NCBI GenBank assembly: GCA_964497615.1
Contig: CAZCEC010000012.1
Span: forward strand, 49,711 to 113,710
Length of the DNA stretch: 64,000 nt
Origin: CAZCEC01 sp964497615
Lineage (GTDB): Bacteria; Chloroflexota; Anaerolineae; Anaerolineales; UBA6663
Direction: 5' to 3'
Made by a program: the position numbers and the translations under genes. The notes beneath the pieces are model-generated. The model was not told the DNA's origin. It worked only from the letters and a program-made list of their open reading frames with translations, and did not search any database. Positions 21,001 through 29,235 of this stretch are shown piece after piece; position 1 is the stretch's first letter; each line of letters opens with the position of its first letter.

Positions 21001-23605
21001 CGGCCGTCTCGACGTCAATGCCCAGCGGCTGCGCGGCCTGGACAATCGTCGAAAGCAGCGCGGGGTGCGGGCTGATCTCGAGGAACAGGCGATATCCGTC
21101 CGCCAGCATCGCTTGGGCGCACTCGTGCCAGCACACCGGCTGGGCGAGGTTTCGCCGCCAGTATTCAGCGGTGATTTGCTCGGCAGCCAACGGTGCTGCC
21201 GCCACGCTGGAATAGAAGGGCACCCTCGCTGGACCCGCTGCTACCGCGGCGGCGCGGCGGCCCAACTCATCCGCAATCGGTTCGGCAATTGGGCAATGGG
21301 TGGCGATGTCGTCCACTACCACTCGGCAAAACACGCCGTCCGCCCGCATGCGTTCAACGAAGCGCTCCACCGCCGCGGGCGCACCAGCGACGACCACCGA
21401 GTCTGGGCTGCGATGNNNNNNNNNNTCTTCCCCCATGTCTGCAATGATGGCTTGCGCGGCGCCGGCGCCGATTGCCACCATCGCCATTCGGCCTTGACCG
21501 GTCAAGGTGCCAATCAGCCGGCTGCGAATGAGCATCAGCTTCAAGGCGTCATCTAGGCTAAGGCTGCCCGCGATGTGCAGGGCTGCAATCTCGCCCAAAC
21601 TCTGGCCGACCACTGCCGCCGGCTGGACGCCCCAGGCCTGCCACACCCGCGCCAGCCCCACCTGGATGACAAACAACAAGGTGTGGACGACCTCAACGCC
21701 CGGCCAGGGGCGGGCCTCCGCGTCGTCGGAGAAGTAGTCGCGCAGCCGCCAGCCAGCCGAGGCCTGAACAATGGCATCGCACGCCTCGACCGTCTCGCGA
21801 AACGCGCGGTTGTGGGCGTACATCTGGCGGCCCATGCCCAGCCACTCCGGCCCCTGGCCTGGAAAGACGAACACCACCTGGCGCGGGCTGCGGGGCGAAA
21901 GCACGCCAGCCGCCAACCCAGCCTGGGTGTCTCCATCCACAAAGGCCCTCAGGCGGTCGGCCAATTCGTCCGGCGTGTGGGCGACGACGGCCAGCCGATG
22001 CACATGATGCGCGCGGCGGCGCGCGGCGGTGTAAGCGGCGTCCGCCAGGGGCAGGTCGGGATGGCGATAGCAGTATGCGCTGTAGCGGTGCGCCAGGCCG
22101 CGCAGGGATTCCGCCGACTGAGCCGACAGCGGAAACAGAATCGGCCCGGGGAGGGCGGGGGCCCTGCCCGTGGATGCCGGCGCTTCCTCCAGCACAATGT
22201 GCGCGTTAGTGCCGCTGAACCCAAACGAACTGACGCCCGCCAGGCGCGGGCTGCTATCAGGCGCGGGCCAGTCCAGCAAGCGCGTGGGCACGCGCAAGGG
22301 GCCGAGGCGATTCCATTCGATGCGCGGCGAGGGTTCGTTGAAGTGCAGGTGCGGCGGGATCTGCTGATGCCGCAGCGCCAGCACCGCCTTGATCAGGCCG
22401 GCAATCCCGGCGGCGGCTTCCAAATGCCCCAGATTGCTCTTGACCGAACCTGCATACACCGGCCGCGCAGAGTCCGAGCCTGCCTCGGGCGCGCGGTCGC
22501 CAAACACCGCTGCCAGAGCATGCATTTCAATTGGGTCGCCGAGCGGCGTGCCCGTACCGTGCGCTTCAATGTAACCAATCTGCTCCGGCGCCACGTTCCC
22601 GTCGCGGAGCGCCTGCCGGATGACGGCCTGTTGGGCCGGCCCGTTTGGCACGGTCAAGCCGCTGCTCGGGCCGTCATGATTGATGGCTGTGCCGCGAATG
22701 ACCGCCTGGATCGGGTCGCCATCTCGAACGGCGGCCGACAGCCGCTTGAGCACCACCGCACCCGCGCCTTCGCCGCGCACGTAGCCGTTGGCCGAAGCGT
22801 CGAAGGCCTTGCACCGGCCATCGGGCGATAGTGCTTGGAGCTTGGCAAAATAGACGGACGTGTCGGGAATCAGCACCAGGTTGACTCCGCCGACGATGGC
22901 CAGCGTGCACTCCTTGGCGCGCAGGCTGCGCACCGCCTCGTGCAGCGCCACGAGCGATGAGGAGCAGGCCGTGTCCAGCGCCATGACCGGTCCCTGCGTG
23001 CCCAGCAGAAAGGCAATCCGGCCCGCCGCGACCGAAAAGCTGTTCCCGGTACCGTAGTAAGCGTCGATGCGGCTCAGGTCGCCCTCGGCGAACCCAAGCC
23101 GGGCATAGTCTGCCGTGCTGATGCCCACAAAGACACCTGTCGGCGTTCGCTCCAGGTCGGCGGGAATGAGGCCGGCGTCTTCCAGCGCCTCCCACGTGAC
23201 CTCCAACAGCAGGCGGTGCTGGGGGTCCATGTTGGCGGCTTCGCGCGGCGACAGGCCAAAGAAGCGCGCGTCAAAGCGGTCAATGTCCCGCAGAAAGGCC
23301 CCCCAGCGCGACGTCATCTTTCCGCTGGCCGCCGGATCGGGGTCGAAGTACTCGTCCACTGGCCAGCGCTCGGCCGGCACCTCGCCCACCGCGTCCACGC
23401 CGTTCTGGAGCAACTCCCAGAAGGCTTCGGGGTCGTCCGCGCCGCCAGGCAAACGGCAGCCCAGGCCGATGATGGCAATTGGCTCGTTCATGGGCGGCCC
23501 TGCCTGGCGCTGCTCTTGGAGCCGCAAGGCGAGGGCGGCTTGCTGTTTGGCTGACAACCGGGGCGGCCGGTTGGTGGGATCAGTCGATTGGTCTCGCTCT
23601 GGCAC
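18038..23605 (-). CDS. PKS3: type I PKS module KS-AT-DH-KR-ACP with probably dead KR
   Basis: Single-module PKS, about 1855 aa, starting with GTG 7 bases after PKS2. The AT contains an assembly gap at 21416-21425 that stays in frame. KS is intact (DTACSSS near 211, EAHGTGT, KSNLGH). AT has GQSLGE near 669 instead of GHSxGE, and IATH at the specificity site, so its substrate cannot be called. DH is weak: DHAVDSAIVVA lacks both the Gly and the Pro of HxxxGxxxxP, although LIDSCFQ keeps Asp. KR (1467-1660) has a good TGAFGGLG fold motif, but the catalytic stretch reads QANHAAASAF: Tyr is His and Asn is Ser. A keto group is therefore the likely product of this module. ACP (GFDSL) is near 1769, followed by an LSEDEIMDLL tail. 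Confidence 0.92.
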   Translation of the reverse strand: MPERDQSTDPTNRPPRLSAKQQAALALRLQEQRQAGPPMNEPIAIIGLGCRLPGGADDPEAFWELLQNGVDAVGEVPAERWPVDEYFDPDPAASGKMTSRWGAFLRDIDRFDARFFGLSPREAANMDPQHRLLLEVTWEALEDAGLIPADLERTPTGVFVGISTADYARLGFAEGDLSRIDAYYGTGNSFSVAAGRIAFLLGTQGPVMALDTACSSSLVALHEAVRSLRAKECTLAIVGGVNLVLIPDTSVYFAKLQALSPDGRCKAFDASANGYVRGEGAGAVVLKRLSAAVRDGDPIQAVIRGTAINHDGPSSGLTVPNGPAQQAVIRQALRDGNVAPEQIGYIEAHGTGTPLGDPIEMHALAAVFGDRAPEAGSDSARPVYAGSVKSNLGHLEAAAGIAGLIKAVLALRHQQIPPHLHFNEPSPRIEWNRLGPLRVPTRLLDWPAPDSSPRLAGVSSFGFSGTNAHIVLEEAPASTGRAPALPGPILFPLSAQSAESLRGLAHRYSAYCYRHPDLPLADAAYTAARRRAHHVHRLAVVAHTPDELADRLRAFVDGDTQAGLAAGVLSPRSPRQVVFVFPGQGPEWLGMGRQMYAHNRAFRETVEACDAIVQASAGWRLRDYFSDDAEARPWPGVEVVHTLLFVIQVGLARVWQAWGVQPAAVVGQSLGEIAALHIAGSLSLDDALKLMLIRSRLIGTLTGQGRMAMVAIGAGAAQAIIADMGEXXXXHRSPDSVVVAGAPAAVERFVERMRADGVFCRVVVDDIATHCPIAEPIADELGRRAAAVAAGPARVPFYSSVAAAPLAAEQITAEYWRRNLAQPVCWHECAQAMLADGYRLFLEISPHPALLSTIVQAAQPLGIDVETAGSLLRQQDELPALLAAAGKLYAWGAGPDWAALFPAGSVLPLPTYTWDRERHWFETASRRSAHRPVPPPTGAEVLRGQRVASPLDAIQYATRFDVTSPPYVGDHAVDSAIVVAGASHVAQLLAAAQDLKLGAPTRLRNLSFLEPMLLAPDEPLRVQVVLEPSGAGRHAVQMYSRPEGAADAVQWTLHATALLEMVPAAEIEPVEVQPLPAPGAPLALASFYAGLDAQPYQLKGSFRRLEAVWRQADGALLGRLRPPANQDEADVYVLHPGLIDSCFQAIGAAAFFEAAPETLTPGEIFVPIAIDTAHAVQPGAEARWCLATLRPGAGREATIGDVFIYDDDGRLLARVLGFHARRMPAQRISRAARRRLTDWLYQITWQPQALDLPPLPTRGHWLILADQRGLGEAVADELRRRGGYPVVVAASAADGGMDALRRLLDETLEAQSDWRGVLHMWGLDANDDANGMAVDAAINRSCLSTIALAQALGARPRPPRLWLITQHAAGPDVKSAWQAPLWGLGRVVMNELPELRCGLIDVSGPAHAVLLVDEVLAGAAESQIALRARQRLVARLEPLYQRSGTQGQPAAPAFAARPDATYLITGAFGGLGLALAQWLVRKGARHLLLVGRREPSPEAQAVADQLQAEGVNVVTALADVAERDQLARALAALNQLPPLAGVVHAAGTLDDGLIVSLDQARFDRVVRAKVYGAWHLHQLTQSSALDFFVLPSSIAAVFGSPGQANHAAASAFLDGLAAYRRHLGLPGLSLNWGPWAGIGAAAGKPSADRVIAAGMAPIEPDWGLEVLERMLGTGQPQAAVMAVNWGQWFRAFPGLAGAPLLADLAREHAAANQDSSAPGAMAAQLAALARPEERRDFLHTLLTRRIAQVLRLPPAQVDPDTPFGSLGFDSLMALEVKNDLERQLGLVLPVSLVWNYPTVTELTNYLAAELGVRLEPDPAAMPQTAEPKADALAGLSEDEIMDLLNDKLARLNRSL
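21416..21425. other. Assembly gap (10 N) inside the PKS3 AT domain
   Basis: Ten N bases. The reading frame of PKS3 is the same on both sides, between IIADMGE and HRSPDSVVVAG of the AT. Related ATs have only a handful of residues here, so the true gap is probably short. Ten N is likely a scaffolding placeholder rather than a measured length. Confidence 0.95.
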
Positions 23606-23612
23606 GCTGACG

Positions 23613-26600
23613 CTACGCTTCTCTTTCGGAAGACAATAACTGGTCTAGTTCGTCGTCGGTCAAACTTGATACTTCAGCAATGGCGGCTGATAGATTCTCA
23701 TCGGGCGCATCCAAGTTGCTGCCGTTCGGGCGCGGCTCGTCGGGTGCGATCAGCGATTCGAGGTATGCCGCCAATCCATCCAGGCTGGGATAGTCAAACA
23801 CCGCCGTCGTTGGCACGGAGACGCCCAACAGCCGCTGCACCCGCTGGTGCAGGTCCATCGCCATGAGGGAGTCCATGCCCAACTGGAAGAAGCCGCGTTT
23901 CGGATCGAGGAAGTATCCTGCACCGAGACCAAGCACGCTGCGCACCTGGTCGGCCATCAAGCGCCGCAGCTCGCTGGCCCGTTCTTCAGGCGGCAGCTCC
24001 AGCAGCCGCGCTCGCGCCGACGGGGCCGAGGCGCCCGCGGCGGAGGGCGCAGGGGCCGGTAGGACATCGCGCAGCAGCGACCGGCTGCGCCAGCCGGGCA
24101 CCGCCTGGGCCAGGCGCTGCCAATTCGCCGGCATCACAATCGCTTGGGACTGGCCGCTGGCCAGGAGACGGCCCAGCCAGGACAACCCTTGCTGCGGCGC
24201 GATGGGCCGCAGGCCAATGCGCTCCAGGCGCCCTTGGCTGGCCGGCGCGAGGCTGGCCGCCATGCCGGCTTCTCCCCAAATGCCCCAATCAACGCTCAGT
24301 ACCGGAAGTCCGAGCCGGCGGCGGTGGCGGGCCAGGCCATCGAGCGCGGCGTTGGCCGCAGCGTAGTTTGCCTGTCCGGCTGCGCCCAGTACACCCGCCA
24401 CCGAAGCAAAGAGCACAAAGTAATCCAACGGCATGCCGGCCGTCAAGTCGTGCAGGTGCTGCGCCCCTCCGGCCTTGGGGGCCCAAACCGAACCCAGCCG
24501 GTCAGCGGACTGGTTAAGCAGCAGGCCGTCATCCAGCACGCCGGCTAGGTGGAAGACGCCGGCTAAAGACATCGCCTCCGATTCTATCGCACCCAGCACC
24601 CCAGCCAGCGCCGCCCGATCCGACACGTCGGCCTGATAGAGGCGCAGTTGAACAGTGCTGGGCAATACGCGCCGCAGGGCCTCAGCTTCAGGACTGTTGG
24701 GGGACCGCCGCGTGATGACGGCAATCTGTCGCGCCCCTTGCTCTGCCAGCCAGCGGACAAGCTGCTGCCCAATCGCGCCCAAGCCGCCGGTGACGAGGTA
24801 CATCCGGTCTGGATGGAAGTCAGGCACAGCCGCCTGCGGTAACGGCATAGGGCGCATACGCGCCGCGAACCGTCCCCCCGCCCGGACCGAAATCTGGTCC
24901 TCATTCGCGCTCAATACGCTTTCCCAGACGGCGTGCGCTGCCCCGCCAGCAACCGCCTCTTCCGCGATCGTGATGTGCCCGCCCCACTGGCTGGCGTGTT
25001 CCAGCGCAAATGTGTTTCCCAGCCCCCAGAGTGCGGCCTGCGCCAGCAGCGAGGCCTCTTCCACGCCGCGCTCATGCTCGGCCTCGCGTGTCACGAGCCA
25101 CAGCCGCGCGCCGGGCGGCGCATGGCGGGCCACCATCTGGGCAGCGTGCAGCGCGTGACGGAGTTGAAGGAAGCCCTCGGCTGGCGAGGCGCCGCTCACG
25201 TAGAGCACACCCGCACATTGCAGGGCCGGATCGCCAAACGCCGCTTCCCACAACCGCGCGAGTTGCTCAGGCGCATCCAAGTTGGCGGCCAAACAATCCG
25301 GGCCAACGCGCTCAAACCTCGCGGCGGGCCGGACAAGGATGCACCGCTGGCCCAGGTTGGCGCCGTGCGCCAGCAAGGCTTCGGCGAACTCAGCCACGCC
25401 GGCAAATATCAGCCAGGCGCCTGCCGAAGCCGCTTGGGCAGGTTGCGCCGACTCCAGCGGCTGCCATGCCAACTCATATAGGCCACCCGTTTCGGTGGCG
25501 CTGGCTGCCACGCGGCGCACGGCCTCGGGTGCGGCGCGTTTGAGCCGCAGCCCCTCCAGCCGCGCCACCGGCAAGCCATCGGTGTTGAAGATCAGCACCT
25601 CGGCGGTGTAGGTTTCGGGTCGGGCGCCCGCCTCCGCAGCAGCCAGTCCTGGTGTGAGCCGCGCATGGCTCCACACCGTCGAACCCGGTGGGCCAAAGTA
25701 CGTAAGCCGGTCCAGCGCCAGCGGCACGTACACCGTCTGCCCATCTGGCAGAGCATTGCTGAGCAGCGGCGCGGCGACCACCTGGAGGCAGCTTTCGAAC
25801 CAGGCGGGCGCCATCAGGGGGCGGGCCGACCCGTCCGGGGCAGGCACGTCGTCAACCGCGATCTGGCCGAGCGCGGCGTCGCCGCCCACGCGCAGGCTGA
25901 CGATGCGTTGATAAGCCTCGTCGTGCTCCAGACCATGCTCACGCAGACGCACGTAAAGCTGAGCCGGCTGTACCGAAGCGGGCAGCGACTGGCTCAGCGC
26001 CGCCACATCAACCCGTACCGGACCAGCCGCTTCCCCGCCCCACCGGACCCGGCCGCGCGCGTGTTCGGTCCAATGCACGTCGTCCTCGCCGGCCGGGCTG
26101 CTGAATATCGAGAAGCCAGCGCCATTATGGCCGTCGCCAGTCAGGATCACCTGGAGCAGGCGCACCTGATCGGCGTCAAACATCAGTGGCGACAGGATCA
26201 CCGTCTCGTTCAACTCTACCGGCGGCTGCGGCGACCAGGCGCGCGCCGCGGCACTCAGCGCCAGGTCGAGCAGGACGACCGCCGGGGCCACAGCCGCGCC
26301 ATGCAGCCGGTGAGCGAGCAGGATAGGCGACTGGCGCGGGTCAAGGCGGGCTTCGAAGACAACTTCGGACCGCACCGGCGAGTGGCGGCGCTCACCCAAG
26401 AAGGGGTGCTGCCCGGCCGCGGTTGAGGGCGCCGCGTGTGCGCCACCGGGCGGCACGCTCCAGAAGCGCTCGCGCTGCCAGGCGTAGGGCGGCAGTTCAA
26501 CCGGCCGGTAGGATTGCGAAAACAGGCGCGCCCAGTCCGGCTGCAAGCCTGCCGCATAGAGAGCCGCCAGCCCCTGGCGCAGCGTCAGGCGCGGGTCCTG

Positions 26601-29228
26601 CCCCTGGCGCAGGGAGGCGGTCACTGCCTTCGGCGAGGCAGGGCCGGGTTGGGCCTCCGCGGCCTCGATGCACTGCCGCATGGACCGCTGCAGCAGGGGA
26701 TGCGGGCCCAACTCCAGGAAGGCGGTGTGACCCGCATCCAGCAGGCTGGTCATAGCTTCCGCGAAGCGCACTCGTTCGGCCAGGTTTCGGCCCCAATATT
26801 CGCCTGCCAGCTTAGCGCCGGGGCTAAACTCGCCCGTGACCGTGGACATGAAGGGAATCTGGCCCGCCTGCGGCTGGAGCCGGGCAGCCGCTCGCGCCAA
26901 TGCGCTGGCGATGGGGCGCAGCGGTTCGCTGTGGAAGGCATAGTCCACGGGCAGAAACCGGAAGAAGCGGCCCGTTTCAACCCATGCGGCCTGCACTTCC
27001 TCTAGCGCAGCAGTATCACCCGAGAGCACCATTGAAGTCGGACCATTGCTGGCGCCCACAAACACGCGGCCGGGATAGCGGCGGGCCACCGCCTCCGCCT
27101 CAGCGAGGGTGGCCTCAACGGCGGCGGCCCGGCCGGCACCATGCGCCGCCCGCATCAGCCGGCCGCGCTCGCACACCAGCCACGCGGCCTCGGCCAGGGT
27201 CAAGATTCCCGCCGCGTGTGCCGCGGCGATCTCACCGACGCTGTGACCAAGGACGGCATCGGGCTGAATGCCCCACGAGCGCCACAGCGCGGCCAGCGCC
27301 ACCTGCACTGCGAACAAGGCTGGCTGGGCCACGCCCGTATCGCGCCAGGCCAGGTCCGGCCGCCGCCCGGTCACAAAGTCCGCCACGGACCACCCCAGGT
27401 GTTCGGCCAGCGCCGCGTCGCAGGCCGCCATAGCTTCGCCAAACGCCGGCTCGCCGGCCACAAAGCTCGCCGGCAACTGGCACTCGTCGGCGCCCTGGCC
27501 GGAGAAAACCCACACCAACCCGCCGGTTCCGGCCGGCATCGGGGCGCGCTCCATGCTCAGCCAGTCATCCAGTTGCGCCGCCAGGTCGCTGGCAGTCTCG
27601 CCCACCGCCGCGACGCGCTCAGCGTGATGCGTTCGATGCAGCGCCGCTGTGCGGCAGATGGCCTCTAGTGGCAGCGGCGTCTGGCGCAGGAAATCGCGAT
27701 AGCGCGCCGCCAACGCCCGCAGCGCGGCCGGCTTGTGCGCCGACAACGGCAGGATGCACACGGGCTGTGGTTCAAAGTCTTGCCCGATGGCCTTCTTGGG
27801 TTCGGGGAGGGGCGGCGGCGCCTCGACGATAACGTGCGCGTTTGTGCCGCCGAAACCAAACGAGCTAACGGCCGCGCAGCGCCGCTCGCCGCCCTCCCAC
27901 GGCCTCAATTGCGTGGCGACCACAAAGGGTGTCCCGTTCAAGGTAATGTTGGGGTTGAGCGTCTGGAAATGCAGGTTGGGCGGCACCGCCTCATTCTGGA
28001 TCGCCAGCACCACCTTGATCAGGCCGGCTATCCCCGCCGCCGCTTCCAGGTGGCCGATGTTGGTCTTCACCGCCCCCAGGGCGACGGGCAGCCGCGCCGC
28101 CTCGTCCGCGCCCGGCGCGAGGCGGCCATAGACCGCGGCCAGCGCTTCGACTTCAATCGGATCGCCCAGCGAAGTGCCGGTGCCATGCGTCTCGATAAAC
28201 GTGACGTGACCAGCCGGCACGCCCGCATTCGCCAGCGCCCGCCGGATGACGGCCTGCTGCGCCAGGCCGTTCGGCGCCGTCAGGCCGGTGGTGCGCCCAT
28301 CTTGATTGACCGCCGAGCCGCGGATAACGGCCAGCACATGGTCGTGGGCCGCCAGGGCGTCGGCCAGGCGCTTAAGGACCACCACGCCACAGCCTTCGCC
28401 GCGCACATAGCCGTTCGCCCGGGCATCAAAGGTCTTGCAGCGGCCATCCGGCGCCAGCATCTGCGCCTTGGAAAGCGCGATCATCGGCTCAGGTGTGAAC
28501 ATCAAGTTCACCCCGCCGGCCAGGGCCAGGTCGCAGTCGCCCAGCCGCAGGCTCTGGCAGGCCAGGTGCACGGCAACCAGCGACGACGAGCAGGCGGTGT
28601 CCAGCGCCACGCTGGGCCCCTGTGCGTTGAGCCAATACGAGAGGCGGTTGGCAACGATGCTGTGCGCCGTGCCGGAGCCGTCGTAGGCGTTGATCTGGTC
28701 GCGATCCGCCAGCCGCAGATGCTGGAAGTCATTGGTGCATACGCCAACGAATACGCCGGTGGCGCTGCCGGCCAGCCGCTCGCGCGTTTGGCCAGCCTGC
28801 TCCAGCGCCTCCCAGGCCACCTCCAGCAGCAGCCGCTGCTGCGGGTCCATCCGCTCGGCTTCGCGCGGGGCGATGCCAAAGAAATCGGCGTCAAAGCGGT
28901 CGGCATCCTCGATAAAGCCCCCCCACTGGACCGTCATCTTGCCCGCTGCCTGCGGGTCCGGGTCGAACAACGCCTGCGCGTCCCATCGTCCGGCCGGCAC
29001 CTTGCTGATGCCATCCACCCCATCGCGCAGCATGGCCCAGAACTCGGCCGGCGAGTTGGCGCCGCCCGGAAAGCGGCACCCCATGCCGACCACGGCAATC
29101 GGCTCGCCGGCCAGGAGCGCTGGCGCCTCCGAGGTCGCCCGCAGGCGGCGCGCCAGGAGCGCCCGCTTCTCGGAGGAGAGCGTGCCATCTGAAGGGCTGG
29201 CTGAGGCCAGCGGGTACTGGTCCGTCAT
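23613..29228 (-). CDS. PKS2: type I PKS module KS-AT-DH-KR-ACP
   Basis: Single-module PKS, 1871 aa from ATG 29228, which lies 7 bases after the PKS1 stop. A further upstream in-frame start at 29264 would overlap PKS1 and is not favoured. N-terminal LSSEKRALLARRLR docking helix; KS with DTACSSS near 212, ETHGTGT and KTNIGH; AT about 565-890 with GHSVGE near 664 and YAFH (malonyl-like, tentative). The AT entry motif is GQGADECQ where GQGxQxxGMG is usual. DH has HRLHGAAVAP near 973, but the second catalytic Asp is Glu (WFESCLQ near 1144). KR (1480-1680) is intact: TGGLGAIG, LDD and QANYAAANA, suggesting a B-type hydroxyl. ACP GMDSL is near 1787, and the tail has LTDDELDQLL. It takes the chain from the fully reducing PKS1. 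Confidence 0.93.
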   Translation of the reverse strand: MTDQYPLASASPSDGTLSSEKRALLARRLRATSEAPALLAGEPIAVVGMGCRFPGGANSPAEFWAMLRDGVDGISKVPAGRWDAQALFDPDPQAAGKMTVQWGGFIEDADRFDADFFGIAPREAERMDPQQRLLLEVAWEALEQAGQTRERLAGSATGVFVGVCTNDFQHLRLADRDQINAYDGSGTAHSIVANRLSYWLNAQGPSVALDTACSSSLVAVHLACQSLRLGDCDLALAGGVNLMFTPEPMIALSKAQMLAPDGRCKTFDARANGYVRGEGCGVVVLKRLADALAAHDHVLAVIRGSAVNQDGRTTGLTAPNGLAQQAVIRRALANAGVPAGHVTFIETHGTGTSLGDPIEVEALAAVYGRLAPGADEAARLPVALGAVKTNIGHLEAAAGIAGLIKVVLAIQNEAVPPNLHFQTLNPNITLNGTPFVVATQLRPWEGGERRCAAVSSFGFGGTNAHVIVEAPPPLPEPKKAIGQDFEPQPVCILPLSAHKPAALRALAARYRDFLRQTPLPLEAICRTAALHRTHHAERVAAVGETASDLAAQLDDWLSMERAPMPAGTGGLVWVFSGQGADECQLPASFVAGEPAFGEAMAACDAALAEHLGWSVADFVTGRRPDLAWRDTGVAQPALFAVQVALAALWRSWGIQPDAVLGHSVGEIAAAHAAGILTLAEAAWLVCERGRLMRAAHGAGRAAAVEATLAEAEAVARRYPGRVFVGASNGPTSMVLSGDTAALEEVQAAWVETGRFFRFLPVDYAFHSEPLRPIASALARAAARLQPQAGQIPFMSTVTGEFSPGAKLAGEYWGRNLAERVRFAEAMTSLLDAGHTAFLELGPHPLLQRSMRQCIEAAEAQPGPASPKAVTASLRQGQDPRLTLRQGLAALYAAGLQPDWARLFSQSYRPVELPPYAWQRERFWSVPPGGAHAAPSTAAGQHPFLGERRHSPVRSEVVFEARLDPRQSPILLAHRLHGAAVAPAVVLLDLALSAAARAWSPQPPVELNETVILSPLMFDADQVRLLQVILTGDGHNGAGFSIFSSPAGEDDVHWTEHARGRVRWGGEAAGPVRVDVAALSQSLPASVQPAQLYVRLREHGLEHDEAYQRIVSLRVGGDAALGQIAVDDVPAPDGSARPLMAPAWFESCLQVVAAPLLSNALPDGQTVYVPLALDRLTYFGPPGSTVWSHARLTPGLAAAEAGARPETYTAEVLIFNTDGLPVARLEGLRLKRAAPEAVRRVAASATETGGLYELAWQPLESAQPAQAASAGAWLIFAGVAEFAEALLAHGANLGQRCILVRPAARFERVGPDCLAANLDAPEQLARLWEAAFGDPALQCAGVLYVSGASPAEGFLQLRHALHAAQMVARHAPPGARLWLVTREAEHERGVEEASLLAQAALWGLGNTFALEHASQWGGHITIAEEAVAGGAAHAVWESVLSANEDQISVRAGGRFAARMRPMPLPQAAVPDFHPDRMYLVTGGLGAIGQQLVRWLAEQGARQIAVITRRSPNSPEAEALRRVLPSTVQLRLYQADVSDRAALAGVLGAIESEAMSLAGVFHLAGVLDDGLLLNQSADRLGSVWAPKAGGAQHLHDLTAGMPLDYFVLFASVAGVLGAAGQANYAAANAALDGLARHRRRLGLPVLSVDWGIWGEAGMAASLAPASQGRLERIGLRPIAPQQGLSWLGRLLASGQSQAIVMPANWQRLAQAVPGWRSRSLLRDVLPAPAPSAAGASAPSARARLLELPPEERASELRRLMADQVRSVLGLGAGYFLDPKRGFFQLGMDSLMAMDLHQRVQRLLGVSVPTTAVFDYPSLDGLAAYLESLIAPDEPRPNGSNLDAPDENLSAAIAEVSSLTDDELDQLLSSEREA

Positions 29229-29235
29229 GAGTGTG